The translations under genes and the position numbers were made by a program. DNA of 64,000 bases from Ceratopteris richardii (Eukaryota > Streptophyta > Polypodiopsida > Polypodiales > Pteridaceae), in the NCBI GenBank assembly GCA_020310875.1, contig CM035439.1, positions 141,179,139 to 141,243,138 on the forward strand. Direction: 5' to 3'. A model generated the notes under the pieces. The model ran no database searches and was not told the origin of the DNA. It saw only the letters and a list, made by a program, of their open reading frames with translations. Below, one piece after another: positions 54,644 to 64,000 of this stretch; positions within the stretch are counted from its first letter, which is position 1, and each line of letters opens with the position of its first letter.

Positions 54644-55470
54644 TGTTTGATGTTTATCCAAAAGAGGAATGTAGCTCAAGCATAAGCACCACCTCCTTTA
54701 CTTGTCAATCCGCGGAGATGTGAGGACTGGTATGAAGACCATGAGCAAGTGAAGGCACAAGTGCGTGAGTGAAAGCACACAAGCATGCACACACATACAC
54801 ACATGCATACTAGGCAAGATCAAAGAGAGGAACAATGGAAAGCTTCGATTACAAAAGGGTTCTCTTGCAAAAGCTCAAATCTACAACAAGGTAACGTCCA
54901 AAATGAGCTCTCTAGCTCTTGTTATAGTTTTTTGAGTAGTTTTGGCCCTGTCCAGACTTAATGTCTGAGCTAATTAAAAATTAGGTTCCAGGGCTTATTT
55001 GAGGGCTCAAACGGAGTCTAAAAATTTTGAAAATTGGTAGAATGATACTTCTAATACTCCTCAAGCTCGAGGATTCCTCGGCTTGAATCAAATGGAGTTG
55101 CCAAAACGTGAAATGATATTTACAATGGTTTTAGTGATCAAAATCATTATTTTTATAAGGATTTTTTGACATATGCTTCTTGGAGCTCCCTACATGCTCC
55201 ATGTTCTCGTGTATCGACTTCTTTGATGCGCTTCCATGCTTTCAGCTTGTCCTTGACTGTCAACACTCCCCTCCTCCTCTTGAGTCTATCGTCCTTGATA
55301 GACCCTTGTCGTAGTGGTTGTTCCAGGCAGTGCTTTTGAGAGGTAGTGTCCCTTCTGTATGAACAAGAGCTGTCTAGCTTCCAAATATGGCAGGGTTGGT
55401 TGTCCAATTCTTCATTTGTCACTATGAGCCTTTGCAGGTTGCATTCCCTTGGTCTGTACTTCATCCTTGC
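54644..55470 (-). mobile_element. Gypsy element E5, 3' LTR and end of extra ORF (minus strand)
   Basis: The minus-strand LTR starts TGTTGACAGTCAAGG at 55265 and probably ends near 54644. Its body aligns with the E4 and young-element LTRs, including GAGCTAGAGAGCTCATTTT, CCTCGAGC- and ATTGACAAGTAAAGGAGG-type segments. Upstream lie a purine tract, the pre-PPT stem-loop (55286-55301) and the last part of an extra ORF ('GSIKDDRLKRR'). It is a diverged relative of E4, and only its 3' end is recognisable. It is broken. Confidence 0.7.
55286..55301 (-). other. Pre-PPT stem-loop in E5 with a compensatory pair
   Basis: Here the stem is CTATC / GATAG instead of CTGTC / GACAG. Both sides changed, so pairing is kept around an AAGGAC loop. 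Confidence 0.5.
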
Positions 55471-55694
55471 ATTCTTGCATGAAGATATATTTGTGAGCCT
55501 TCAAAAGTTGCTAGGTGCTCAAAAGAGATTGTCCATGTTGATTTGGAGCAACTATCAATGGTGGATTGCTTCGTTGCTATTGTTGCTGTAACCTTAATTT
55601 CCTCTAGATCTTTCAAAGATGATGTTCATAGTAGTCATGCCAAGTACTCATAACCCATAGTGAAGGATAGGTAAGTGTGTTAGTGCATGGGTTG

Positions 55695-55757
55695 AAGAAA
55701 GTATGTGCCTTATGCACGGCCTTTTAATGTGGCCCTATGCATGCATACTTGGAAAAT
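55695..55757 (+). repeat. Dispersed 65-bp block, copy 2
   Basis: GAAGAAAGTATGTGCC, GGCCTTTTAATGTGGCCCTA and ATGCATACTTGG match the minus-strand copy at 355-421. Confidence 0.5.
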
Positions 55758-56486
55758 GCATTGGAAGAAATATGATGCAAAAAGTGGAGATCTTGAGCTA
55801 AGTGCTCAAGGGTATGCTGACAAAGAGGTTTCCTAATCTAGCATGGTTAGAATGTCGCCCAAGTAGGAGATTCTTGCCATGATGAATGGTCAGTCGATGC
55901 GGATCTCTTCGTGTTGTACACCCGTCATGGTGATGGATCATTGATTGGTCTATCGTTGTTGATGAATGCCCTTGTTGATGGTCCACTGATGAGATTCTTT
56001 GAGCGCCTGGTCCTATCCCCTCTCATAAGCAGAAGTCTTCTCATCGAGTCTACATACAAGGATTTGTAGGATACCAGAACTACCCCTTGCAGATATCTAC
56101 TTAGATGCTCTCGTACATATAGTAGTTAAGCATCGCTCACGTTGCGGACCTTCAAGCTCTTCCCTCCTATCATGGTAAGGGGGAACAATAGTGGTGGATG
56201 CCATGTTCTGGAAATCTACCAGATAAGGCAATAATAATATTGTCTGCTAGTTGAGACACCCTTCTATCCAAACTGATAAATGCCCAGTTATCAACGATTC
56301 CACCTTCAACTAAGCATGACTCATTCATGTTCCATGAGCCAAACCTGGGAACAAGCTCTCTCTCTCACTCTCTCTTTTCTTTTCCTTTTTTTTTAAGAGG
56401 AGAAATGTCACAAAACAAGAAGAAATATGTTAGTATCAAAAATAATTTACATGTCTCAATGTGCTCTTGTGCTTGGGACTCTCAAA

Positions 56487-56545
56487 TGTGTCTATGCACG
56501 ACCGTGTAATGTGGCCCTATATTAATGCATACTTTGGAAATGCAT
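56487..56545 (+). repeat. Dispersed 65-bp block, copy 3
   Basis: CTATGCACGACCGTGTAATG, TGGCCCTAT and AATGCATACTTTGG form a third, more diverged copy of the block at 355-421 and 55695-55757. Confidence 0.5.
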
Positions 56546-57008
56546 GACCTAAATGGTGCAAAAGACAAGGTTATGCCAAAGGCATATGGTTGTCGCACGT
56601 TGAGGCTTCTGATGTTACTTGGGGACGTTGATGCAAGCTATACTTAGAGGTGTCCATTGGACCCCGACATGATAATTGATCATTCCTTCTTATAGGGATC
56701 CATTTGAGAACAGTCTTCGACTGTGTAGTGATCACCTTTCACCTATTCATCCTTGGCTGGTTTTGTACATGTTATATCCCTCGTGGTTGGCTCTTCGGTT
56801 TTGTGGGGCCTACCGATGCTTCTGGCTTCCAAACCCATACACGTGTTGCTTGTCTTCTTGCTTTTTCTAGAGTGGTGAGTTGATCTTCTTTTGACTTCTG
56901 TGCTTGGTTTTGACCCTTGCCTCTCCATCGCTTCTTTGTTGAGACTTTTCTCATGTGGGAGAGCATAGGTTGTTGCGTATGTAAGAGCTTCTTGGGTACA
57001 CACAGTGG

Positions 57009-58707
57009 CATTGCAGGTGGGCACTTCGGTCCTGGCCGAGTAATTAAGACCATTCTATTCTCAGGACTTTGGTGGCCCACTCTTCATATGGATGCACACA
57101 CCTATTTGAAGAGATGCGACACATGTCAACGTGCCCAATATCTGATCAAAAAAGAAGAGATGCCTCTGAGACCAATGATGGGAGGACGTGCATTCTCAAA
57201 GTGGGGTATAGACTTCGTAGGTCCTATTAACCCCGCAGCTAGAAACTCCCATGGAGAGTACATTATTGTAGCCATAGATTACCTTACAAAGTGGGTAGAA
57301 GTAAAATCCACTACAAAGAATGATGTTCAAACAACGGCTAAGTTCTTATTTGAGAATGTGTTCACAAGATATGGACTACCAATAGATTTAGTAAGTGATA
57401 GAGGTACGCACTTCTTGAACGAAGTCATTGAAAACCTTCTCCAAGAATTCTTGGTGATACATAAGAAGTCTGCCCCCTATCAGCCACAAGCTAACGGACA
57501 AGCCGAGAGCACAAATAAGATCCTATGTAATGTATTGAAAAACTGGTAAACAATAAACACTCTGATTGGGATAAACAACTTCATCATGTTGTTTGGGCTT
57601 ACCGAGTTGCCTATAAAACGGTACTCAATGCCACCCCATTTCAAATGGTCTTTGGACAGAATACTGTGCTACCATTAGATTTTCTAATCCCATCTTTACA
57701 ACTAGCACAAGAGTATGAGTGGAATGGAAACGAGTTGTCCTCCAGGATAATTGATATAGAACGCTTAGGTAAGATGAGGCTACAAGCAGCAGCATGCATC
57801 TATGCTGCAAAGAAAAAACAAAAGGCTTATTTTGATGCACACATCAAGGATAAAGGATTGAAAGAGGGAGACCTAATGCTGGTTTACACACTCTAGCAAC
57901 ATGCCCGTAAATTGGAAAGAAGAGGATATGGACCCATGATCATTAATAGAATTTCCACTAGTGGTGCGGTTCAATTGGCCACTCTAGAGGGTGACATCTC
58001 GCCAAACTATATTAGTGGTTGTCGATTCAAGCTATATCAAGAACCTCTTATTGAGGATATGCTAAGGACGCTCAACACTGCTAAGAAGAGAAAAGAAGAA
58101 GAGTTGAGAGTTAGAGAAGAAGCACATGCAGAGGTTAGAGAGCACATTAGGAAAAATAAGTTAAGGCGACTAGGCCTAGATGTCAATCCTGAAGCCCCAT
58201 GGTATCACATGGCCATGTGCCAAAGATCAGGTGCAAGTGCTTCTCGAATAATATCGACGTCCTTTTGTGACCTTAGAGGTAGGACACAAAGAGAATGTAA
58301 GGACTGTGAGAGCATTGATTGACTCAATTGCAACAACTAGTGCCGTTAGACTTTCATACTACCAAGACTTGCGATTGAAGATCAATCCCATAGAAGCCTA
58401 TCTCATAGGATTGGGAGGTGTGGAAACCCCTTGTTTGGGTGAGGTAGAGCTTCCCATCTATCTTCAAGATGTTCCAATGAGAGTCAAAATGCTAGTGTGT
58501 CAAGATGAGGATCTTACAGAACCACTTGTTTTGGGTCAAGATTGGATCTATGACCATGGAATCAACTTAAACCTAAGAAGCCAACTTCTTCAAGTTTGGG
58601 TTCATGAACAATGCATTACATTAGAGTTAGAAAACTGCATGCTCATAGATCATGGTGTCAAACATTCTCTTAGTTCTTCTAAGACTAATCTTATAGAAGA
58701 AGATGTT
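57009..58707 (+). mobile_element. Gypsy element E6: integrase and second protease-like region (broken)
   Basis: This is colinear with 33673-35400 of the young element. It has the second H2C2 module ('GGHFGPGRVIKTILFSGLWW', 'KRCDTCQ'), the integrase core ('WGIDFVGPINP', 'LVSDRGTHFLNE', 'NGQAESTNK'), the integrase C-terminal domain ('KGLKEGDLMLVYTL', 'RRGYGPMIINRISTSGAVQL') and then the protease-like segment ('PIEAYLIGLGGVETPCLGEV', 'PLVLGQDWIYDH'). It begins abruptly and is cut at 58707 by the E4 LTR. It is an older fossil with about three breaks. It shows that a protease-like segment after integrase is a family trait. Confidence 0.88.
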
Positions 58708-59346
58708 TGTTGCTCTAGCACAATGGTGAGAACCACGTTAAGAAGCTTCACCTCCTTAATTGTCAATCCGCGGAAGAGATAGGAGTGATATGAAGATCAT
58801 GAATGTGAGATGATGTGAGAGTGAAGGTGAGAAGCACCAAGATGCACACACACATACACACACACAATGAAGAGACAAGCAAGACACAATGGAAGGTGGG
58901 AAATTAGCTCTATTACTCAAGAACACTATTACAAGCTCAAAAGAACTCTAACCTCAAACAAGCTAGCCTCAAAAATGAGCTCTCTAGCTCTTTTTATAGT
59001 TTCTAGACTAGTTTTGACCGGTTTCACATCTAGTGACCGGCATAGTTAAAAATTAGGTCCTAGATGCTATTTGGAAGGGTAAACGGTGTCTAAAAATAAC
59101 GAAAATTGATACGCTTGTTCTACCTAAGCTCCTCAAGCTCGAGGACTCCTTGGCTTGCACAAAATGGAGCTATGGATTACAAAATGGGGTTTTCTATGTT
59201 ACATATGTTACAATAGTGATAAAAATCACTGTTGGAGGTTTTTGGAAAGTATTTGAAAACATAATTCTTTGAAAAACGATTCGACTGGCTCCCTGCTCTG
59301 TCGTTACATGCTTCCGTGTCGTCTGTGCCTCTGGCTGCTTCCAACA
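58708..59346 (-). mobile_element. 3' LTR of E4
   Basis: The 639-bp LTR on the minus strand starts TGTTGGAAGCAGCC at 59346 and ends GCTCTAG-type sequence AGAGCAACA at 58708. It is homologous throughout to the 660-bp LTR at 24133-24792, with scattered substitutions and small length differences. Confidence 0.93.
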
Positions 59347-62300
59347 CCCCCCTCCCTCTCGCTTCTGTCGTCCCTAACAGAACCTTGCTGTGAGGTCTGC
59401 CGGATATAGTTCTGTAGGAGGTCTTGAGCGAGGGTGTGCTCGGAGATACGAATGCCTCGGGCCAGATTTGCCTCGAGTTTCTCCCAATCGATTGGTTGCG
59501 GTTCTTCCGGTGGCGGGAGCTGATAGTGTGTGGAATAGACCATTCGTTCACAGGCAAATAAGTGTAATAAATGTGTAGGCCTGCTTATGAATACCTCTGA
59601 ATGGTATTCCCAGAAGCCGGTTGTGAACATCTCTTCGAATGTCTGCTTGTAGCACGCCGGTAGGTAATTTATTCTGCAGTGCCAGGCATAACACACCCGT
59701 AGCGATGGCGTCGTACTCATATCATATACCAGATCGAAATTGCCATGCTCAAAGCCCGGGGTGTTGACATGTGGTGCCTTGACGCGTCGGAAGACTTTAA
59801 AAATCATTTGCATCATGTCAAAGATTTTGACAGTCATATGCGCCGCTATATCATCCATATGCTTTAATCTAGGGAGCCAGTGGCGAATTGTAGCCATCAT
59901 GTAGCCAACAGTTGGTAACTCAATGGGTGGCTTAAAATAGGGGTAATTCAACCAGTCTTGGCACTGCTTATTGTTTTGTACCTTAATAGCAAAGGCAGTC
60001 CAGGAGCGGCGTCGTGGCACTGGTCCCCAACACGGATCGTACTTCAAATGCAAAGGTGCCTTTACCCATGTACTCATCATCTCTGGATACTGCTGTAGTA
60101 AATCTTTTTGCCACTCTGGTTGATAGATCCTTCCTTTCTGTGCATCTGGTGGTAGATCAGCCGCCTCGAATTGAGTTGCATGCGATGGTTTTTTACCTGT
60201 CTCTTTCTCAATGGCTAACTGGTATTCGGCCATTAACATGAAATACGGTTTATACTGTAGCTCATGCCCAGATATGTATCGTCGCGGGGCCAAATGAGCA
60301 AAGAATGGAGACTGTAATATTCTTTCTTCTATCATCGCCATGGCATGTAATTGCGCCTCTACTCTAGCTGAGTGCTTTGTTCCAAGTTCCTCAATAGTTT
60401 TCATCCACGCGGGGGTCGGAAGTTCGTACGTCATCTGACCTTTAGCCGTGACGCGTCCGCCTGGGATGGGTTGTGGCTCGTACGCTTCTTCAAACGTTTC
60501 CTCCACCGGGATGGTGACCGTTTCTTCTTCAGCGGGAAGCTCAGGTGGGGAATCTGGCCTTGGTGGCGCTTCATATACTGCAATCCTTGATTCAAGGGTC
60601 GATACCTGGGCCCGTAATGAGTTGAGTTCCTCTAGGAGGTCAGGAGAGGGGTCCACAGGTGCTGGTATGTCTTGGTGTGCCGGTTCTCGTAACTGGAGTA
60701 ATTTGTGATCTTCTTTGAGTTTCTGTAACTCCTCGTTCATGCGGTCGTATTCATCTAGTAATCTTACATGATCGTCTAGCAGCATCCTCATCGAGTCTGA
60801 AGGAATGGCTTTGAACCTGCTAGGACTGAGTGGTTGGTCTGGGTGGTCGAGCGCTGCTTCTAAGTTTTCTCGGTTCTGATCCTGTAAGCGCTGGTTTTCT
60901 TCCTTGGCGGCTGCTAGGTGTCTTCGTAGTAAGCCCATGTTTCGTGTTAGCGTTGCATTGCGGACTGTCTGGGCTCTTAATAAGTTATCCAGGTCAGCAG
61001 TTGCTTCCTTGGTCTTTTCTTCGCTTTCTAGTTCCAATTTGTGATAAGCCTCGCGTAATTCCTGGTAGCGGGTGTTCAGAGAGGCATTCTCAATAGACAA
61101 TAAATTAAGCTGCGACTGTAAGTCATTGGTTGTCCTCTGCAGCTGCTGATAATTATCACCAAGAGATGTGAACTCATCTCTTACTTGCGTCATACACATG
61201 AACATCTGTCGGAATGCATTATCTACAGTGGGTGATAGTATTAACGGGGTGCTAAATGAAGATGCAGTTGGTGTAGATGCAACGGGAACGGGGAATGGGG
61301 ATGGGAAGGTGGATGATGTAGTGATTGTTGAAAATTGTGATGTGCCTAAAAATGTTTGTGCCGGGAGTGAAGTGAGTGATGGTGCAGTGGGTGGTGAGAT
61401 GTCCATGTCAGTGGACGTATCTAGTGCGGTGACCGTGAATATGGGTGTGATCGTGGGTGCTCGTGCTGGTGTAAATACGAGATTTACAAAGGTTGAGGGG
61501 TAATTTACAGGGGGCTGGCTGGAGCAGCTTGGTGGAAAGGGGAAAGAGGGGTTACAATGGGTCGGGGAGGTGAGACGGGGGAGAAGGTTAAGGGCGGTGG
61601 GAATGGGAAAAGGGGTCTTGGAGTTGTGGGGAAAGATGGAAAAGATGGATGGAGGAAAGGGTTGGATAGAAAGGTGGGTGTGGGAGGGGGTAGACTAGGG
61701 CTGATGGGTGCGGGAATTGTGGGGTGAGTGGTCGTAAAGACGATTTCTGCAACGCCACCGGCGAATGGAGATGTTGGTCTGGGGGAAGGAGGGTGAATAG
61801 GGGAGGCTGGATGGACGGGCGGTGAGAGAGGAGCGGTTGGGGTGGTCGGTGTTTCAGTGACTACTGAGGTTTGTACAGCTGTAGCGCGGGGTGGGGAATC
61901 TATAAAGATGGTTTCTATCGCCAACGAACTTTCGGGGACGAGGCGTGCCTCCCTGGCTTGTTCTGAAGATTGTGCTCCGGTTGGTACACGAATGTATTCG
62001 CCGGGCTTTGAAAGTAGTCGTACTCTGCGGGGGTCAAACTGTGGTAGTGGCTTTCTTTGCAAGTACCTGAGTGCTTCGTTGGAGCCTACTGATTGGACTA
62101 ATTCTTTGAATCCTTTGATGTATGCGTCTTCGAATCCGCCTGTGACAAGTTCTTGTTCTATTATTTTTTGACTCTCTTCCTCTGTCAGCTTTTTGCGTGC
62201 CCAAACTTTTTCCATAGTTCTATACAGCTTCTTGATAGCTAGTGTGTAAGCCGCTGCTTTGTAAGTTTCATCTTCATGGGTACTTGTATCACCATGTGTG

Positions 62301-63798
62301 TCTGTTTGTTGGGCTTGGCCATCTGTCTGTTCATGCTCTTGGGATTCTTGTGTTCCCTGGCTAGCTTTGTCGTCTCCTTCGTCGTCATCGGTTGCTGTTC
62401 TTTCGTCATCAGAGCTGGACACGATCTGTCCTTGTGGCTGATCCCTGGGTGTGGTAGGGTAGCTAGGCCTTTCAAATTCTTGAGAAAACAATTGTCCTTC
62501 TAAAAACTGGAACTCATTGGAGAATGCATCGGGCATCTCAAAATCAAAAGTTTGCTCCAGTGGCTCTGTTTGTCCTGGTTCTAAATGGGGTATTGGAAAA
62601 GAGAAAGCTTCCGCACCAATAGTGGTGGGAAGTTCAGCTGCTGTGGTGATAGGTTCTGTGGTTGTGGCTGCTTGGGGTGCAACAGTACTGGTGGTGCCCT
62701 CCGGCGTAACTGGTCTTGATAACCGTATACGAATTGGTGGTACCGTGGGAGTGGCACTGCTCTGGAGATGGTTGTGGCGAGGGTGATTCTGGGACTTGTA
62801 GGCACGGGATAGTACCTCTCATCCGCTTTCCGGCTCTGCCTTTGCTAGACTTTCTAGCCTTCCTAGTGGTGCCTTTAAATGCTTTCAGTTCCTCACTGGT
62901 CATGGCACGCTCAATTGGTAAGTCATACGCCAAGCACATATATATGATCCTGGTGAGGGTACAGCACCCATTGATTACCTTCTTTCGCTCCCACCTATGT
63001 TGTGCCAAATAGAGCTGATCAATTATCCAGCTGGCGAGATCAACCGTTTGCGGTCCAGTACATGCTAAGTATAGACCAAACCAGATTCTTCTGTGGGGCA
63101 TGGTAAAACGATCCTGAGCTGGGAAAGCAAAGTGCTGCATGCATATCCGTAATGGCTTAGAAAGCTCAGGGGTTATGGCAGAAATATCCTCACACTTAGT
63201 TACGTCACCACGTTTCATCTGCTCTGGGATTAGCCGTTCTCTCTCCGTCGGAGTGTGTGTTCCATGTATTTTCAGAGCTGCGCGAATTAAATCTTTAGAC
63301 AAATAAAACCTTCTGAATGGAGGATCATTTACCAAGGATGGTAACATGAATGTGCCAGGTAGATCCTTGTTTTCGGAAGTTGTCAAGGTGGTTACTAGGT
63401 AAAAACATCTGTAAAAAATCGGGTTTAGGTAGAGGGTCGCTAAAATATTATGTAAATCCCGCTCATGCCCAAACGTGCGTTAGATCTTGTGTATTCTGCA
63501 GTCCTTCAAATTCTCTTGAAAAGAACTTGTACTTGGTCCATGTGCGAAGATCAAATGCCAAATTGGCCTCAAATATGAAATCAGCGTCTGCTAATGGTCC
63601 TGCTAGGCCTTGAAACCAATGAGAATTACGATGAATCTTCTCAGTGTACCCTCTAGGAGGATCGTCGATTGGCATGGGTCCTGGAAAACCTTGAAACTCT
63701 GGTGGTTGCATAGTAGGATAAGATTCCGCGAGTAATTCTCCAATATTGGCCACTGGTGTGCTTGGGCCAGCTTCAGATGGTCCTGCTTCGGTTTGCAT
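59304..63798 (-). pseudogene. Family-A extra ORF of E4 (broken)
   Basis: The minus-strand homologue of the ORF at 36541-41052 is very similar from end to end. It begins 'MQTEAGPSEAGP' at 63798. It shares the N-terminal domain ('HWFQGLAGPLADAD', 'LRICMQHFAFPAQDRFTMP'), basic patch, acidic stretch, Pro/Ser/Thr-rich middle, coiled coil ('LLRRHLAAAKEENQRLQ') and C-terminal domain ('GYMMATIRHWLP', 'YKQTFEEMFTTGF'). It too reads through the purine tract and ends 43 nt inside its LTR. It is broken, with about three breaks. High conservation across the two outer domains, with a looser middle, suggests past selection on the protein. Confidence 0.87.
59365..59380 (-). other. Pre-PPT stem-loop in E4
   Basis: CTGTT, AGGGAC, GACAG on the minus strand: one C-G pair is replaced by a U-G wobble, so the stem is kept. 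Confidence 0.45.
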
Positions 63799-63960
63799 GA
63801 TGACTGATGAGCTAATGGAAAAGATCTGCTACAAAAGATTAACACATTAGTATGGAAATTAATTATGATCCCATTAAGGTGAGACCGCAATCCTTTTCCA
63901 TAACCGATGTGTAACCCGTGTAGCCAAGTGTCATGAAGTGATTGATGCAATGATTATTTG
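63799..63960 (-). promoter_or_regulatory. Conserved non-coding block and candidate splice acceptor upstream of E4 extra ORF
   Basis: This matches 36420-36540 almost base for base, including TTTTGTAGCAG (ending near 63826 on the minus strand) 28 nt before the ATG. Conservation outside the coding region points to an RNA-level signal. Confidence 0.5.
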
Positions 63961-64000
63961 CAAAACTAATGCAAGTCTCTAGACGCCTACATTGTCAGAT

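Larger units (their letters stand above)
55471..57008. other. Unassigned sequence between E5 and E6
   Basis: No gene is supported. It contains two direct copies of the dispersed block also seen at 355-421 and a TCTCTCTCACTCTCTC run near 56354. It may include decayed interior of E5. Confidence 0.35.
58708..64000 (-). mobile_element. Gypsy element E4, 3' part, same family as the young element
   Basis: The minus-strand element entered the E6 fossil. Its 3' LTR is 58708-59346, preceded by the purine tract (59347-59361), the stem-loop (59365-59380) and a family-A extra ORF. Upstream of the ORF is the same non-coding block as in the young element. Gag-pol lies beyond the right edge. The five bases outside the LTR (58703-58707, ATGTT) should be one target-duplication arm. 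About three breaks lie in the extra ORF, so it is older than the young element. Confidence 0.9.

Noticed and set aside
56743-57080. Open frames on both strands just before E6
   Set aside because: They straddle the junction with the integrase fossil and have no motif of their own.

Overview
The window looks like nuclear DNA of a land plant with a large, repeat-filled genome. The evidence is one recognisable host gene, a plant-type GATA factor with a C-X2-C-X18-C-X2-C finger, a short spliced intron and the plant '[11 protein letters not shown]' tail, buried in nested Ty3/gypsy, Ty1/copia and LINE elements. A fern, lycophyte or gymnosperm would fit; the sequence alone does not decide it.

Layout. 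1-336 is a minus-strand LTR running off the left edge. 337-5665 is the 3' part of a plus-strand gypsy element (E1) with a long extra ORF of family B and a 3' LTR. 5666-7855 is the non-coding tail, polypurine tract (PPT) and LTR of another gypsy element (E0). 7860-10259 is a decayed extra ORF of family A, cut by a minus-strand E1-like element (E2, 10260-13262). E2 abuts a minus-strand copia fossil (13263-16180). A 5S rRNA-derived block lies at 17005-17110. The GATA gene is at 19926-21253.

22840-54513 is a LINE cluster. LINE-1 (minus) and LINE-3 (plus) lie head to head, with a 5'-truncated LINE-2 between them that has a perfect 16-bp target duplication. LINE-1 is split by a 17.5-kb, very young gypsy element (24133-41657) with 660-bp LTRs that differ at one base and the target duplication AGGAC. 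This element carries one uninterrupted gag-pol frame of about 3,150 codons, followed by a family-A extra ORF of about 1,500 codons. The right end holds E5 (minus LTR plus the end of an extra ORF), E6 (plus-strand integrase region) and E4 (minus, same family as the young element), which is inserted into E6 and leaves the window.

The main candidate for something undescribed is the E4/young-element family. Its polyprotein appears to carry two tandem H2C2 zinc modules before the integrase core and a second retropepsin-like domain after integrase. Its leader holds about 26 copies of CATCGCGA. Its large, non-envelope-like 3' ORF runs through the PPT into the LTR. A short stem-loop just before the PPT recurs in all the related elements, with one compensatory base-pair change.
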